Source: CAYQQK01 sp964420065
GTDB lineage: Bacteria > Bacillota > Dethiobacteria > DTU022
Length of the DNA stretch: 15,922 bases
NCBI GenBank assembly: GCA_964420065.1
Contig: CAYQQK010000027.1
Coordinates: 1-15,922, forward strand
Direction of reading: 5' to 3'
In this document: positions 7,107 to 14,728 of the stretch, in pieces
How positions within the stretch are numbered: position 1 is the first letter of the stretch
Layout: every line of letters begins with the position of its first letter
The notes under the pieces: model-generated
The model's database searches: none
Told to the model about the DNA's origin: nothing
What the model saw: only the letters and a program-made list of their open reading frames with translations
Position numbers and translations under genes: made by a program

Positions 7107-8399
7107 CTGTAATTTTGATGGATGGTTTCCTGGTTTTCGGAGCAGGACAATCCGGTTGGTGTTGGTTCCCTTTTTGAGATTGTCGATGCCCCAGCAATTT
7201 GATGTCTTCGTGAAGGCCTGGCTGTTGATAACAACCATTTCCGGACTTAATCCCGCTGAAAGCGCGGCAGGAACAACCAGTGTTTCCAAAAAGAGTTTCC
7301 GGTGTCGCACCTCGCCCACTTCGAAGGCGACATAACCCCCGGGCACGAGGACCCTTTTCAGCTCTTTGAACACGCCGCTCATTTTATTTTGCCAGTCGTG
7401 TGGCCGGTTCAGTTGCCAGATGTCTACGCCACGGGGGTCAATGCCGTTAAACCAACAACGGAGCCAGTTGTCCTGATGATAATCAATATTGTCCAGGAAA
7501 GGCGGCGAGGTAACGACCAGGTTAACCGTGTTGTCCCTGATTTCCGGAGTCATATCGGCCGGAGCGGTGAACAGTTTGCTTTTCATGAATCTATTTCGAA
7601 GCAGGGTTGTTTCATCTTCTTTCAACTTCCGTAATAGTGAATGGCTTTTCCGCACAACCAGGGCCCGAACATCCCTTGGGGGAGGTTTTTGGGAAAGCTT
7701 TGCATTTATTTTGTTTTGCGAGTTTATCGATACCGCCTGGTTGGGCGGCAAGGTGTAGACAGAAAAAAAACCGCTTGAATGTCCGGTCAGCCGGTTTGTG
7801 GCGACCATGCGGATCCATGCGTCCACCCGATCCAGGGCGCCATGTTCTTCTTTCTCCAACAGATAGGCGCGGAGATTGGTAATTGATCGTAATGTTTCCG
7901 GATGATAAAAGGCAAGCAGATCACTCCAAAGCGGCCGGGGTTTTTCCAAATTTATGCCCCGAAGACGTTTCCCGACGGCGTTTATTTCCGGTAAATTCAA
8001 TCTTGGGTCAGTCAGAATTCGGCAGAGCGGGTTAATATCACACCCGACCGGCACCCGGTTCAGTAACGCCGCTTCAATCACTGTTGTGCCCCGGCCCATG
8101 AAAGGATCGTAAACAACATCGTTTTTACCGGTTAGGCGGGTGATGAAAAAACGGGGCAATTGAGGCTTGAAACAAGCCCGGTATGAAACTTCATGCAAGG
8201 AGTGCCCGGCTCGTTGTTTTGAGGTCCAGAATTCATTAAAATACACCGGCAGGCTGATTTTTGGGTCGGGAAACTTCAAGCAAACGGTTGTCCGGCCATA
8301 TTCCTTGAAACCGGAAATTTCAGAATGGAGTTCCGATGGGGTCAGAGGTCCTGTTTTATCGATTTGGTCGGGGCATTGCACCGGTTGGTTCTGTCCCAT
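7104..8399 (-). CDS. Orphan DNA methyltransferase, SPPF type (N4-cytosine or N6-adenine class)
   Basis: S-adenosylmethionine-dependent DNA amino-methyltransferase of 431 residues. The SAM-binding motif I, DPFMGRGTT (98-106), with GCDINP (119-124), comes first. The catalytic motif IV, TSPPFLDNIDY (297-307), comes nearly 190 residues later, then LVPGGYVAFEVGEV (351-364) and a C-terminal TNTNRIVLLRK strand. The long stretch between motifs I and IV, including RLTGHSSGFFSVYTLPPNQA (203-222), probably carries target recognition. Motif order I then IV excludes the beta class. SPPF leaves open cytosine-N4 or adenine-N6 as the target. No restriction endonuclease or specificity subunit lies beside it, so it is solitary here. 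It follows the kinase gene by 33 bases on the same strand and is probably co-transcribed; GGGGG lies nine bases before the ATG. Confidence 0.85.
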   Translation of the reverse strand: MGQNQPVQCPDQIDKTGPLTPSELHSEISGFKEYGRTTVCLKFPDPKISLPVYFNEFWTSKQRAGHSLHEVSYRACFKPQLPRFFITRLTGKNDVVYDPFMGRGTTVIEAALLNRVPVGCDINPLCRILTDPRLNLPEINAVGKRLRGINLEKPRPLWSDLLAFYHPETLRSITNLRAYLLEKEEHGALDRVDAWIRMVATNRLTGHSSGFFSVYTLPPNQAVSINSQNKINAKLSQKPPPRDVRALVVRKSHSLLRKLKEDETTLLRNRFMKSKLFTAPADMTPEIRDNTVNLVVTSPPFLDNIDYHQDNWLRCWFNGIDPRGVDIWQLNRPHDWQNKMSGVFKELKRVLVPGGYVAFEVGEVRHRKLFLETLVVPAALSAGLSPEMVVINSQAFTKTSNCWGIDNLKKGTNTNRIVLLRKPGNHPSKLQ

Positions 8400-8432
8400 T
8401 TATTTTTCCCCCGGTAATCTATTTGGGCGATA

Positions 8433-10097
8433 CTATCCTTCAAAAAAACAAGAGTGTCCGATAAATTCGCGTAAAATGGAGTTGGAAGGAACCTCCTTGG
8501 GATCCAGGGATGAGAAAAAAGAAAGAAAAACCAGCAATCTCCTGGCATCAAGATATTCCGGGTGCGAACGATCGATCTGGCGCAGCAGACGCCTGGCCTG
8601 TTTTTTGAGCACAGCCAGTTCATAAACCAGGGCGGAGTTGAACATGATATCGGCCTCTTCCTGGAGACAGAAAATATCGCGTTCTTCACCCCGCCTGACT
8701 GAAGGCCAGCAGCGGATCGTCTCCAGAGCGCTGATACCGCGAAACTGGGCGTCGCGGACGATACGTCGCAACAATCGTGTGTCGGTGGTATGAATACGGG
8801 TATGGCGGTCGATATTTAGCGCTGTCAGTGCGGAGATATAGATTTTGAACTTTTTGCGGCGGGGGATCGTTCGGGTCAAATTTTCATTTAACCCGTGAAT
8901 ACCTTCAATGATCAGCGGTTGATTGTTTTCCAGGCGAATGGTTTTACCGTGATGTTCCCGCTTTCCCGTGTTGAAATTGTAGGTAGGGAGCTTGACTTCT
9001 TCCCCTTCAATCAAGCGTACCAGGTGCCGGTTGAACAGGGCCAGGTCCACGGCTTCGATGTGTTCAAAATCGGGGTTGTTGGATTCATCAAGGGGTGTGT
9101 GCTCGCGATCGACAAAATAGTCGTCAATGGAAATGGGGTGGGGCCTAAGTCCGTTAACCAGCAGCTGGGTCCGCAAGCGTTGGGCAAAAGTAGTTTTGCC
9201 CGAGGACGAAGGGCCGGCAATAAGCACGACCTTGATTTCATTGCCGCGAGAGCAGATCAGGTCGGCGATCTGGGCAATCTTTTTTTCATGCAGCGCTTCA
9301 GCGATTCGAACCACTTCAGCGCCCTGCCCCGTTTCGATCAGCCTGTTCATGGCGCCGACATTATCAAATCCAAGAATGGAGCCCCATCGCTCTGCTTCGC
9401 GGAAAATCCCGAAAAGCTTCTTTTGATCTATAAAAGACGCAACCCGGCCGGGAATCTTTTCATCAGGATACCTCAAAACCAGCCCCGGCGGGTAATATTT
9501 TAATTCAAACACGTTCAGGATTCCGGTACGCGGGACGTGATAACCGTACAAAGTATCCTCGACAGCGCCGATGGAATAAAGATTAAAGTAGTTCCTGGGC
9601 CAGTGTTTGAGCAGTGCCACCTTGTCTTCAAATCCCTGACGGCAGAAAATATGTGCGGCTTCTTCAGGTGAAACTTTCCTTTTTTCCAAAGCCAAGTTTG
9701 CTTTGACCAGATGCCGCATTCGCTGTTCGATGGCATTAACATCGGCCTGACTCAGGGCGGGGTCCTTTTTGACTTCGCAATACAACCCTTTACCCAGGGA
9801 GTGCTCAACAGTAACCGCCGCTTCCGGGAAAAGCGCGGAAACGGCGGCAATGAGCAAAAAGGTTAAACTGCGCTGGTAAATACGCCGCCCCTCTTTATCG
9901 GTTAGATCCAGAAACCGTACTGTCAGCGACGTTTTTACTGTAGTGGTGAGTTCGTAAAGTTTGTTTTCCAAAACCGCCGCGACGATCGGTGCCGGATAAT
10001 GGGGTTGCACTTCAGTGCTGATCTCCTCCAGGCTGCGGTTGCCGGCCACGGGCAGGGCTTCACCGCCCGGCAAAGAAATCAAAATTTGATCAACCAT
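8433..10097 (-). CDS. TGS / ThrRS-SAD-like / uridine kinase fusion protein (nucleoside kinase family)
   Basis: A 554-residue member of the nucleoside kinase family found in Firmicutes and Thermotogae. A TGS-like domain (about 1-60) is followed by a domain like the second additional domain of threonyl-tRNA synthetase (about 65-225, with VTVEHSLGKGLYCEV). The C-terminal kinase domain is of phosphoribulokinase/uridine-kinase type: Walker A GPSSSGKTT (295-303), SIDDYF (323-328), LPTYNFNTGKR (370-380) and LIIEGIHGLN (395-404). The kinase part should phosphorylate a uridine-like nucleoside with NTP; the true substrate is not shown by sequence. The SAD-like domain lacks the HxxxH zinc motif of real ThrRS editing domains (the site reads QRSLTFLLIAA), so it is more likely a binding module. 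The gene has its own promoter at 10158-10186. Confidence 0.9.
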   Translation of the reverse strand: MVDQILISLPGGEALPVAGNRSLEEISTEVQPHYPAPIVAAVLENKLYELTTTVKTSLTVRFLDLTDKEGRRIYQRSLTFLLIAAVSALFPEAAVTVEHSLGKGLYCEVKKDPALSQADVNAIEQRMRHLVKANLALEKRKVSPEEAAHIFCRQGFEDKVALLKHWPRNYFNLYSIGAVEDTLYGYHVPRTGILNVFELKYYPPGLVLRYPDEKIPGRVASFIDQKKLFGIFREAERWGSILGFDNVGAMNRLIETGQGAEVVRIAEALHEKKIAQIADLICSRGNEIKVVLIAGPSSSGKTTFAQRLRTQLLVNGLRPHPISIDDYFVDREHTPLDESNNPDFEHIEAVDLALFNRHLVRLIEGEEVKLPTYNFNTGKREHHGKTIRLENNQPLIIEGIHGLNENLTRTIPRRKKFKIYISALTALNIDRHTRIHTTDTRLLRRIVRDAQFRGISALETIRCWPSVRRGEERDIFCLQEEADIMFNSALVYELAVLKKQARRLLRQIDRSHPEYLDARRLLVFLSFFSSLDPKEVPSNSILREFIGHSCFFEG

Positions 10098-10157
10098 ATT
10101 CTTGACCGATCTCCCAATCCCTTTGAGGCGTTATTTGTTCATAATCCCCTTAAACAG

Positions 10158-10186
10158 ATCATATCTAAAAGGCGCCGAGTATTCAA
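10158..10186 (-). promoter_or_regulatory. Sigma-A-type promoter of the nucleoside kinase gene
   Basis: On the minus strand TTGAAT (10186-10181) and TATGAT (10163-10158) are separated by exactly 17 bases. Transcription would begin near 10151, giving a leader of about 55 bases. A GGGAG stands 13 bases before the ATG at 10097, somewhat far for a ribosome site. Confidence 0.6.
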
Positions 10187-10292
10187 CCGGGGGCGGGTTC
10201 CCTTTTGAATGCGTTCCCGAAAAAAAGTCCGGACCACCAAAGAAAGAGCGTATAAAAAAAGGTATTTCCACAGCAATAGATAAATATTGATC

Positions 10293-10298
10293 TATAAT
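10293..10298 (+). promoter_or_regulatory. Possible -10 element of serC
   Basis: A perfect TATAAT lies 73 bases before the serC ATG, in the divergent 273-base gap shared with the kinase gene. No convincing -35 box is found 16-18 bases upstream, so it may need an activator or may be chance. The serC ribosome site GAGGAGGGG stands just before the ATG. Apart from the two promoter candidates I recognise no riboswitch or T-box in this gap. Confidence 0.35.
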
Positions 10299-10370
10299 TT
10301 TAAGAAGCTATGGTGAGCAGCCGGTAAAAAAACAGGCAGCAATGATGAAAATTGATGAGGAGGGGCCGCG

Positions 10371-11498
10371 ATGCCGCTAAAACCAGACACTAAACCCAAT
10401 AACCCTAATTTTTCCTCGGGGCCTTGCGCCAAGTACCCCGGGTACACCATTGATGTGTTAAAAAATGCTCTTCTGAGCCGGTCCCACCGTAGCCCTGCCG
10501 GCAAGCAGCGTTTGCAAGAAGCAATTTTGAAAACCAGAGAATTGCTAGAAATTCCCCGTGATTATTTGCTGGCCATTGTTCCGGCCTCGGATACCGGGGC
10601 GTTTGAAATGGCGATGTGGAACCTGCTTGGTGCTCGAGCGGTTACCGTGATCTATTTTGAGTCCTTTGGTAAAACCTGGGCCGATGATATTGAGAAGCAG
10701 CTGCAGCTGCATGAAGTAACTGTTTGTTCCGCCGATTATGGGTTTTTGCCTGACTTGACCGCGATCGATTTTGATGATGATGTTGTATTTACCTGGAACG
10801 GGACCACGAGTGGGGTCAAGATGCCGGGGGGTGATTTTATTCCGGCGGACCGCCGCGGGCTGACTCTTTGTGATGCAACTTCGGCTGTCTTTGCCATGGC
10901 CATGCCGTGGCACAAGTTGGATGTAGCCACCTTTTCCTGGCAAAAGGTGCTTGGTGGTGAGGCAGCGCACGGGATGCTGATTCTGTCACCGCGCGCTGTG
11001 AAACGGATCGAAACATATTCACCGCCATGGCCGGTTCCCAAGATCTTCAGGCTGCAAAAAGAGGGCAAACTGATGGCCGGTCTGTTCGAGGGTTCAACCA
11101 TCAATACGCCGTCACTCTTGTGTACCGAGGACTATCTGGCGGCGCTGCGGTGGGCGGAATCAATCGGAGGCCTGTCGGAGTTGATCCGGCGCAGTGAAAA
11201 TAATCTGCAGCTACTGGAAGAGTTCGTTTCGCAGCGGGATTGGATTCATTTTTTAGCCGTTGATCCGGCGGTGCGTTCGAACACCAGTGTTTGTTTGACC
11301 GTGGATCTGCCGGTTGATAAATTGCAACGGATGGTCAAGCTGCTCGAGCATGAACAGGTGGCATTCGATATCGCTTCTTACCGGGAGGCGCCGGACGGTT
11401 TACGTTTCTGGTGCGGGGCAACAGTGGAGAGAGGGGATCTTGCCTTGGCACTGCAATGGCTTGAATGGGCTTATTATGAACTAAAACAGGAATCCTGA
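10371..11498 (+). CDS. serC: Phosphoserine aminotransferase, Methanosarcina/alphaproteobacterial type
   Basis: PLP-dependent transaminase converting 3-phosphohydroxypyruvate and glutamate to phosphoserine in serine synthesis. NPNFSSGPCAKYPGY (11-25) and SRSHRSPAGK (36-45) mark the distinct SerC subfamily known from Methanosarcina and alphaproteobacteria. Further on are IVPASDTGAFEMAMW, the blocks VFTWNGTTSGV (139-149) and DFIPADRRGLTLCDATSA, and the PLP lysine Lys192 in FSWQKVLGGE. LFEGSTINTPS and SNTSVCL complete the signature. The length of 375 residues is normal. The ATG has GAGGAGGGG a few bases upstream. No serA or serB lies beside it, so it appears to be transcribed alone. The subfamily is not the usual SerC of Bacilli, which hints at transfer; the assignment itself is firm. 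Confidence 0.92.
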   Translation: MPLKPDTKPNNPNFSSGPCAKYPGYTIDVLKNALLSRSHRSPAGKQRLQEAILKTRELLEIPRDYLLAIVPASDTGAFEMAMWNLLGARAVTVIYFESFGKTWADDIEKQLQLHEVTVCSADYGFLPDLTAIDFDDDVVFTWNGTTSGVKMPGGDFIPADRRGLTLCDATSAVFAMAMPWHKLDVATFSWQKVLGGEAAHGMLILSPRAVKRIETYSPPWPVPKIFRLQKEGKLMAGLFEGSTINTPSLLCTEDYLAALRWAESIGGLSELIRRSENNLQLLEEFVSQRDWIHFLAVDPAVRSNTSVCLTVDLPVDKLQRMVKLLEHEQVAFDIASYREAPDGLRFWCGATVERGDLALALQWLEWAYYELKQES

Positions 11499-11576
11499 AG
11501 AGGAAAAAGAGCATTTCTGGAGAATGATGGTGTATGTACTTTTAATTACTGAACCACTGGCCCTGGGAGGTTGTTT

Positions 11577-12953
11577 ATGAAACCAAAAGACTTGCTGCAA
11601 CGGCGCCAGGTTCTTGGGTTGCGTTTGCAGCGGGCTTACCGCCGCAGTGAAATCAGAAAACTGTTGTTATGGCTCAAGGGAAAAACATTATCACCGGTTC
11701 ATTATATTGTCCTGGCCTCGCTCCTGATCGGAGGAAGCCAGGGCATTCAGTATTACCGCGATGGTTTGGTTGATGTGGTGTTCATTAACGGTTGCGAAAT
11801 CGGAATGGTGGAAGATGCGGCCGCCGTGGAACAGTTTATGGGTGACCTGGTAGAAAAATGCAGTTTGCTTTACGGTGTTGAGGTATTTCCCAGGGAGGAA
11901 ATAACCTATAATCGGGAATTTCATCCGCGCTGCGAACCGGATTTCCCGCAGGTTGCAGACACGTTGCGCCAGCGGATCAATTTGCTTACTGAAGCGGTAA
12001 TGGTAAACGTTGATGGCTGGCCGTCACTCCCGGTTGCGGCGGAAGAAGAAATCGATAAACTGACAACTTTACTATGTTCGATGCATGCCAATCCCGATGA
12101 CCGGGTGACGCTGCTGGAAACGGCGCTCCTGGAAGAAGTATCCGGTCACGGTTGTGTGGTTTCACCCGATCAGGTTTACCCGGCCGAAAGGGTTGCGGCT
12201 GTTTTGACAAGGCAAGGGCGCCCTACCGCGCAATCAGATTCCCCACGCGATCTATTAGCCTCGCGTGCCGGTCGGAATGAAGGGGAAAACTGGGATGAAA
12301 TAGTGCAGGAAATGCCGTTGGTGCACGTGAAGATTGTGGAAGAAGCGATCGTGGAAGAGAAGGTCCCTTTTGATACCACTTACAAAGATAACAATTCCAT
12401 GTGGTCCGGGGAGAGTCGGGTCGTCACCGCAGGCGTGGAAGGATTGAAAAAAGTTACGTACCGGATCACCCGGGTCAATGACGAGGAAACATCGAAAGAG
12501 GCTATATCGGAAGAGTTGTTGAAAGAACCGGTTAGCTGCGTTGTCGAACGGGGTACGGTTGCCCGGTTTACCTGGCCCGTAGCTGGTGGGGGTACGATCA
12601 CGCAGTATTTCAAGGGTAGGGCCCATAACGGTATCGATATCGCTGCAGCGATGGGTACATCCGTCCTTGCGGCGGAAAGCGGTGTAGTGGCCCGATCTGC
12701 CTGGGGTGGTTCCCAGGGGAACTATATTGTTATTTGCCATGGAAACTACTGGACTCTGTACCTGCATAACAGTGCCAATTTGGTTTACGTCGGGCAGCAG
12801 GTCTCCCGGGGGCAGACGATAGCCCGCCTTGGTTCCACCGGGCATTCAACCGGGCCGCACCTACATTTTGAAATCCGGCGCAGTAACGGTTCAGGTGTCT
12901 GGACGGGCTGGTACGATCATCCTGCCGTGGATCCATTATCATATTTTCGTTAG
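11577..12953 (+). CDS. Membrane-anchored M23 (LytM-type) peptidase with G5 domain
   Basis: Predicted cell-wall peptidoglycan endopeptidase of 458 residues. A basic N-terminus precedes one membrane segment (about 40-57, VHYIVLASLLIGG), so the rest should face outside the membrane. Residues 60-245 form a poorly conserved region, followed by a G5 domain (about 248-328, from VHVKIVEEAIVEEKVPF to VVERGTVARF) that may bind wall polysaccharide. The M23 domain fills the C-terminus: His350 and Asp354 in HNGID and His430 in HLHFE as zinc ligands, with His397 and His428 as catalytic histidines, all present. It is therefore probably active. ATG 11577 follows GGGAGG (11565-11570) by six bases; an upstream in-frame TTG at 11571 overlaps that site and is rejected. 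A hairpin lies after the stop. Confidence 0.9.
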   Translation: MKPKDLLQRRQVLGLRLQRAYRRSEIRKLLLWLKGKTLSPVHYIVLASLLIGGSQGIQYYRDGLVDVVFINGCEIGMVEDAAAVEQFMGDLVEKCSLLYGVEVFPREEITYNREFHPRCEPDFPQVADTLRQRINLLTEAVMVNVDGWPSLPVAAEEEIDKLTTLLCSMHANPDDRVTLLETALLEEVSGHGCVVSPDQVYPAERVAAVLTRQGRPTAQSDSPRDLLASRAGRNEGENWDEIVQEMPLVHVKIVEEAIVEEKVPFDTTYKDNNSMWSGESRVVTAGVEGLKKVTYRITRVNDEETSKEAISEELLKEPVSCVVERGTVARFTWPVAGGGTITQYFKGRAHNGIDIAAAMGTSVLAAESGVVARSAWGGSQGNYIVICHGNYWTLYLHNSANLVYVGQQVSRGQTIARLGSTGHSTGPHLHFEIRRSNGSGVWTGWYDHPAVDPLSYFR

Positions 12954-12998
12954 ACGCCACAACCCGAAGATTTGGCAAGTTCCTGATTTTGAATAAAG

Positions 12999-13030
12999 TG
13001 CATCCCGCACCGTTTCAGGTGGGGGATGCA
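12999..13030 (+). terminator. Hairpin, probable terminator, after the M23 peptidase gene
   Basis: TGCATCCCGCACC (12999-13011) pairs with GGTGGGGGATGCA (13018-13030) over 13 bp with one mismatch, closing a 6-base loop. The following TTGTTGT is only a weak T tract, so termination may be partial; the stem is long and stable. The rest of the 246-base gap holds only the promoter of the next gene. Confidence 0.6.
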
Positions 13031-13104
13031 TTGTTGTACGAGCATGGTTGTTTTGTGACTTGTTCATGTTAACCCCGTTTGGATCGATACGGACAAAGTT
13101 TTGC

Positions 13105-13133
13105 TTGACCGAGCCGCATTATTGCTATATATC
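13105..13133 (+). promoter_or_regulatory. Probable promoter of the deacetylase fusion gene
   Basis: TTGACC (13105-13110) is followed after 17 bases by TATATC (13128-13133), or after 15 by TATATA (13126-13131). Transcription would begin near 13140, giving a 60-base leader to ATG 13200. This argues against translation from the in-frame TTG at 13101. Confidence 0.45.
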
Positions 13134-13199
13134 AGAGTTACAGTTGGATTGGCGGGGCGGGGCGGTGAATTACAGCATATTCTAGCGGCGGGGATACGG

Positions 13200-14507
13200 A
13201 TGAACAGTTTTATTTGGATTTTTTCCTTAAGCTTTTGTTTTGGCCGGTTACCTCTCTTTCAAAAGGCAAGTACGCTTTTTGAAAAAACCGCCTTGCGTCG
13301 GCTGCTCTTGTTTCTATGCGGGGTTGCCGCCGGTACTCTGGTGGTCTGGAGTGCACACTGCCTCGTCGGCACACCGGTTTCAGAGGCTCTTGCCGCGACA
13401 GGCCTGATCCTGGGGCAGACGCTCTTTTTCCGGCGCGGCCGACGTGAAGAAGATCTGCGCGGGATTATGACCGGTGTTTTTCTTGTTTTTGCCCCGGTGG
13501 TGCTGCCGTTTCTGGCGGTTACCTGGTTATTCTGGTACCGTTTGACGCGGCGGCCGGCACTCAGCTCCTTTCTTGCCTCCCCGGTTCTGGTGCCCCTGAA
13601 TCTGATCACGCGACAAAGTGACATTCACTTTGTCTTTGCCCTGTTTTTGATCTGGCTGACCGCCGTCGGGCTCTTGAGACAGCTAAAAGACATAGCTTGC
13701 ACCGGTACGGCCCCTCCTGCCGGCCCGGCGTTACGATTTTACTTTTTGACCCGGCCGGCGCGCCGGCTGCTACGGGCCACTATTTTTACAGGAGCAATTA
13801 TCGGAGTATTCTACCTTCTTTATCTGACCCGTACCGTCTACAGCGCGGTCCAGCCGGTTGAAGTATTTCGGGGGGGCAGCAGCGAAGAGATGGTCGCCGC
13901 CCTTACTTTTGACGATGGGCCGCATCCCTATTACACGGCCGCTATTCTCGATATTCTGGAGGAAAAGGGGGTCAAAGCCACCTTCTTTCTGGTCGGCGCC
14001 CATGCGGAACGTTACCCGGAAACGGCGCAGAAAATTGTGGCCGCAGGTCATGAAATCGGTAGCCATACCTATTCCCATGCCAACCTTTACCGGCGCAACG
14101 CTGAAAAGGTACGCTGGGAAATCAACCGGGGGCATGATGCCGTTGCCGGTGTGACCGGAGTGAAACCGGCCCTTTTTCGTCCTCCCCGGGGCCTCTACAA
14201 CGACGGCACCCTGGAAGCCTGTGCCGATCAGGATCTGACCCTGGTTTTGTGGACTGTTTCCTCGCGGGATTGGCTCGAACTGCCGGTGCAGGACATTGTG
14301 CGGCAGGTCAGCCGGCAGGTCCTTCCGGGGGCAATACTTCTTTTTCACGACAGCGGTGATATCATTCATTCCGATCGGGGCTGCCGGATCAATACTGTCC
14401 GGGCTTTGCCCGGGGTAATTGATGCCCTGCGCGATAAAGGTTATTCCTTTCTTACGGTCGGAGAAATGATGGCACGGGAGCAGGCAGGTCTAGAGGCGGA
14501 AGAGTAG
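13200..14507 (+). CDS. Polysaccharide deacetylase (NodB domain) fused to a degenerate PlsY-like membrane domain
   Basis: A 435-residue two-part protein. The C-terminal NodB/CE4 deacetylase domain has TFDDGP (236-241, Asp238 base and Asp239 metal ligand), His289 and His293 in SHTYSH, RPPRG (327-331) and LFHD (381-384), so it should be an active metal-dependent deacetylase acting on N-acetylated wall glycan. The N-terminal 1-170 is membrane-embedded and resembles the acyltransferase PlsY in layout: FSLSFCFGRLPLF as its first segment, then AATGLILGQTLFF where PlsY has the GH motif, then LTRRPALSSFLASPVLVPL. It lacks the GSGN-GATN loop, and Gln73 replaces the His. A second hydrophobic segment (about 194-210) precedes the deacetylase. 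ATG 13200 is preferred for its upstream GGCGGGG and the promoter position; TTG 13101 is unlikely. The PlsY link is my own by-eye inference. Confidence 0.87.
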   Translation: MNSFIWIFSLSFCFGRLPLFQKASTLFEKTALRRLLLFLCGVAAGTLVVWSAHCLVGTPVSEALAATGLILGQTLFFRRGRREEDLRGIMTGVFLVFAPVVLPFLAVTWLFWYRLTRRPALSSFLASPVLVPLNLITRQSDIHFVFALFLIWLTAVGLLRQLKDIACTGTAPPAGPALRFYFLTRPARRLLRATIFTGAIIGVFYLLYLTRTVYSAVQPVEVFRGGSSEEMVAALTFDDGPHPYYTAAILDILEEKGVKATFFLVGAHAERYPETAQKIVAAGHEIGSHTYSHANLYRRNAEKVRWEINRGHDAVAGVTGVKPALFRPPRGLYNDGTLEACADQDLTLVLWTVSSRDWLELPVQDIVRQVSRQVLPGAILLFHDSGDIIHSDRGCRINTVRALPGVIDALRDKGYSFLTVGEMMAREQAGLEAEE

Positions 14508-14524
14508 GGCAAATCATATCCGCA

Positions 14525-14656
14525 CTACTGCAATCTTTTGTATCGTTGATTTCTTACCAACATCACGACAAATGCTGCCAACGCTGAAGGGATCAAAGAA
14601 AAGAAAAAATGCAACAAAGGCACACCCCAAAACTTGAAAATAGCAGGGAGTAACAT
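14525..14656 (-). CDS. Possible 43-residue membrane peptide, hypothetical
   Basis: An ATG-initiated frame on the minus strand encodes a peptide with a hydrophobic core, FKFWGVPLLHFFFSLIPSAL followed by AAFVVMLV, and a basic end, RNQRYKRLQ. That is one clear membrane segment with a cytosolic positive tail. No homologous family is recognised and no strong ribosome site precedes the ATG. It could equally be a relic of a larger gene or an AT-rich chance frame. It fills the otherwise empty gap between the deacetylase and superoxide reductase genes. Confidence 0.25.
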   Translation of the reverse strand: MLLPAIFKFWGVPLLHFFFSLIPSALAAFVVMLVRNQRYKRLQ

Positions 14657-14661
14657 TAATG

Positions 14662-14690
14662 GTGAAAATGGCCTGTCGTTATGCTATACT
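14662..14690 (+). promoter_or_regulatory. Extended -10 promoter of the superoxide reductase gene
   Basis: GTGAAA (14662-14667) is separated by 17 bases from TATACT (14685-14690), which is preceded by TGC, the extended -10 motif. Transcription would begin near 14697, about 30 bases before the GTG start at 14729. The ATG at 14681 overlaps this box and cannot be the start. Confidence 0.6.
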
Positions 14691-14716
14691 GCCAATGGGT
14701 GAAGGAATATTTTTTT

Positions 14717-14722
14717 AGGAGG
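14717..14722 (+). promoter_or_regulatory. Ribosome binding site that fixes the superoxide reductase start
   Basis: A perfect AGGAGG lies six bases before GTG 14729 but directly abuts ATG 14723, leaving no spacer for it. The GTG is therefore the better start. Confidence 0.7.
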
Positions 14723-14728
14723 ATGAAC

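Noticed and set aside
8895..9503. A 202-codon open frame on the plus strand opposite the kinase gene
   Set aside because: It is antisense to the well-supported TGS/SAD/uridine-kinase gene, has no recognisable motif and is explained by the GC bias of the opposite strand.
10131..10142. A three-codon leader frame (Met-Asn-Lys-stop) upstream of the kinase gene on the minus strand
   Set aside because: AAGGGG lies only three bases before its ATG and at the predicted transcript start, so a ribosome could hardly use it; chance is likelier.
10102..10290. A 62-codon plus-strand frame in the kinase-serC gap
   Set aside because: No ribosome site, no motif, and it covers the kinase promoter on the opposite strand.
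10187..10370. T-box or other amino-acid leader ahead of serC
   Set aside because: No T-box sequence, specifier loop or terminator/antiterminator pair was recognised.
12255..12845. A 196-codon minus-strand frame opposite the M23 peptidase
   Set aside because: It is complementary to conserved G5 and M23 coding sequence and shows no motif of its own.
13101..13199. TTG 13101 as the start of the deacetylase fusion
   Set aside because: A promoter-like pair lies inside this stretch and the added residues do not resemble a membrane segment; ATG 13200 has a better ribosome site.
14681..14728. ATG 14681 as the start of superoxide reductase
   Set aside because: It overlaps the TATACT -10 box, has no ribosome site and adds residues absent from class II superoxide reductases.
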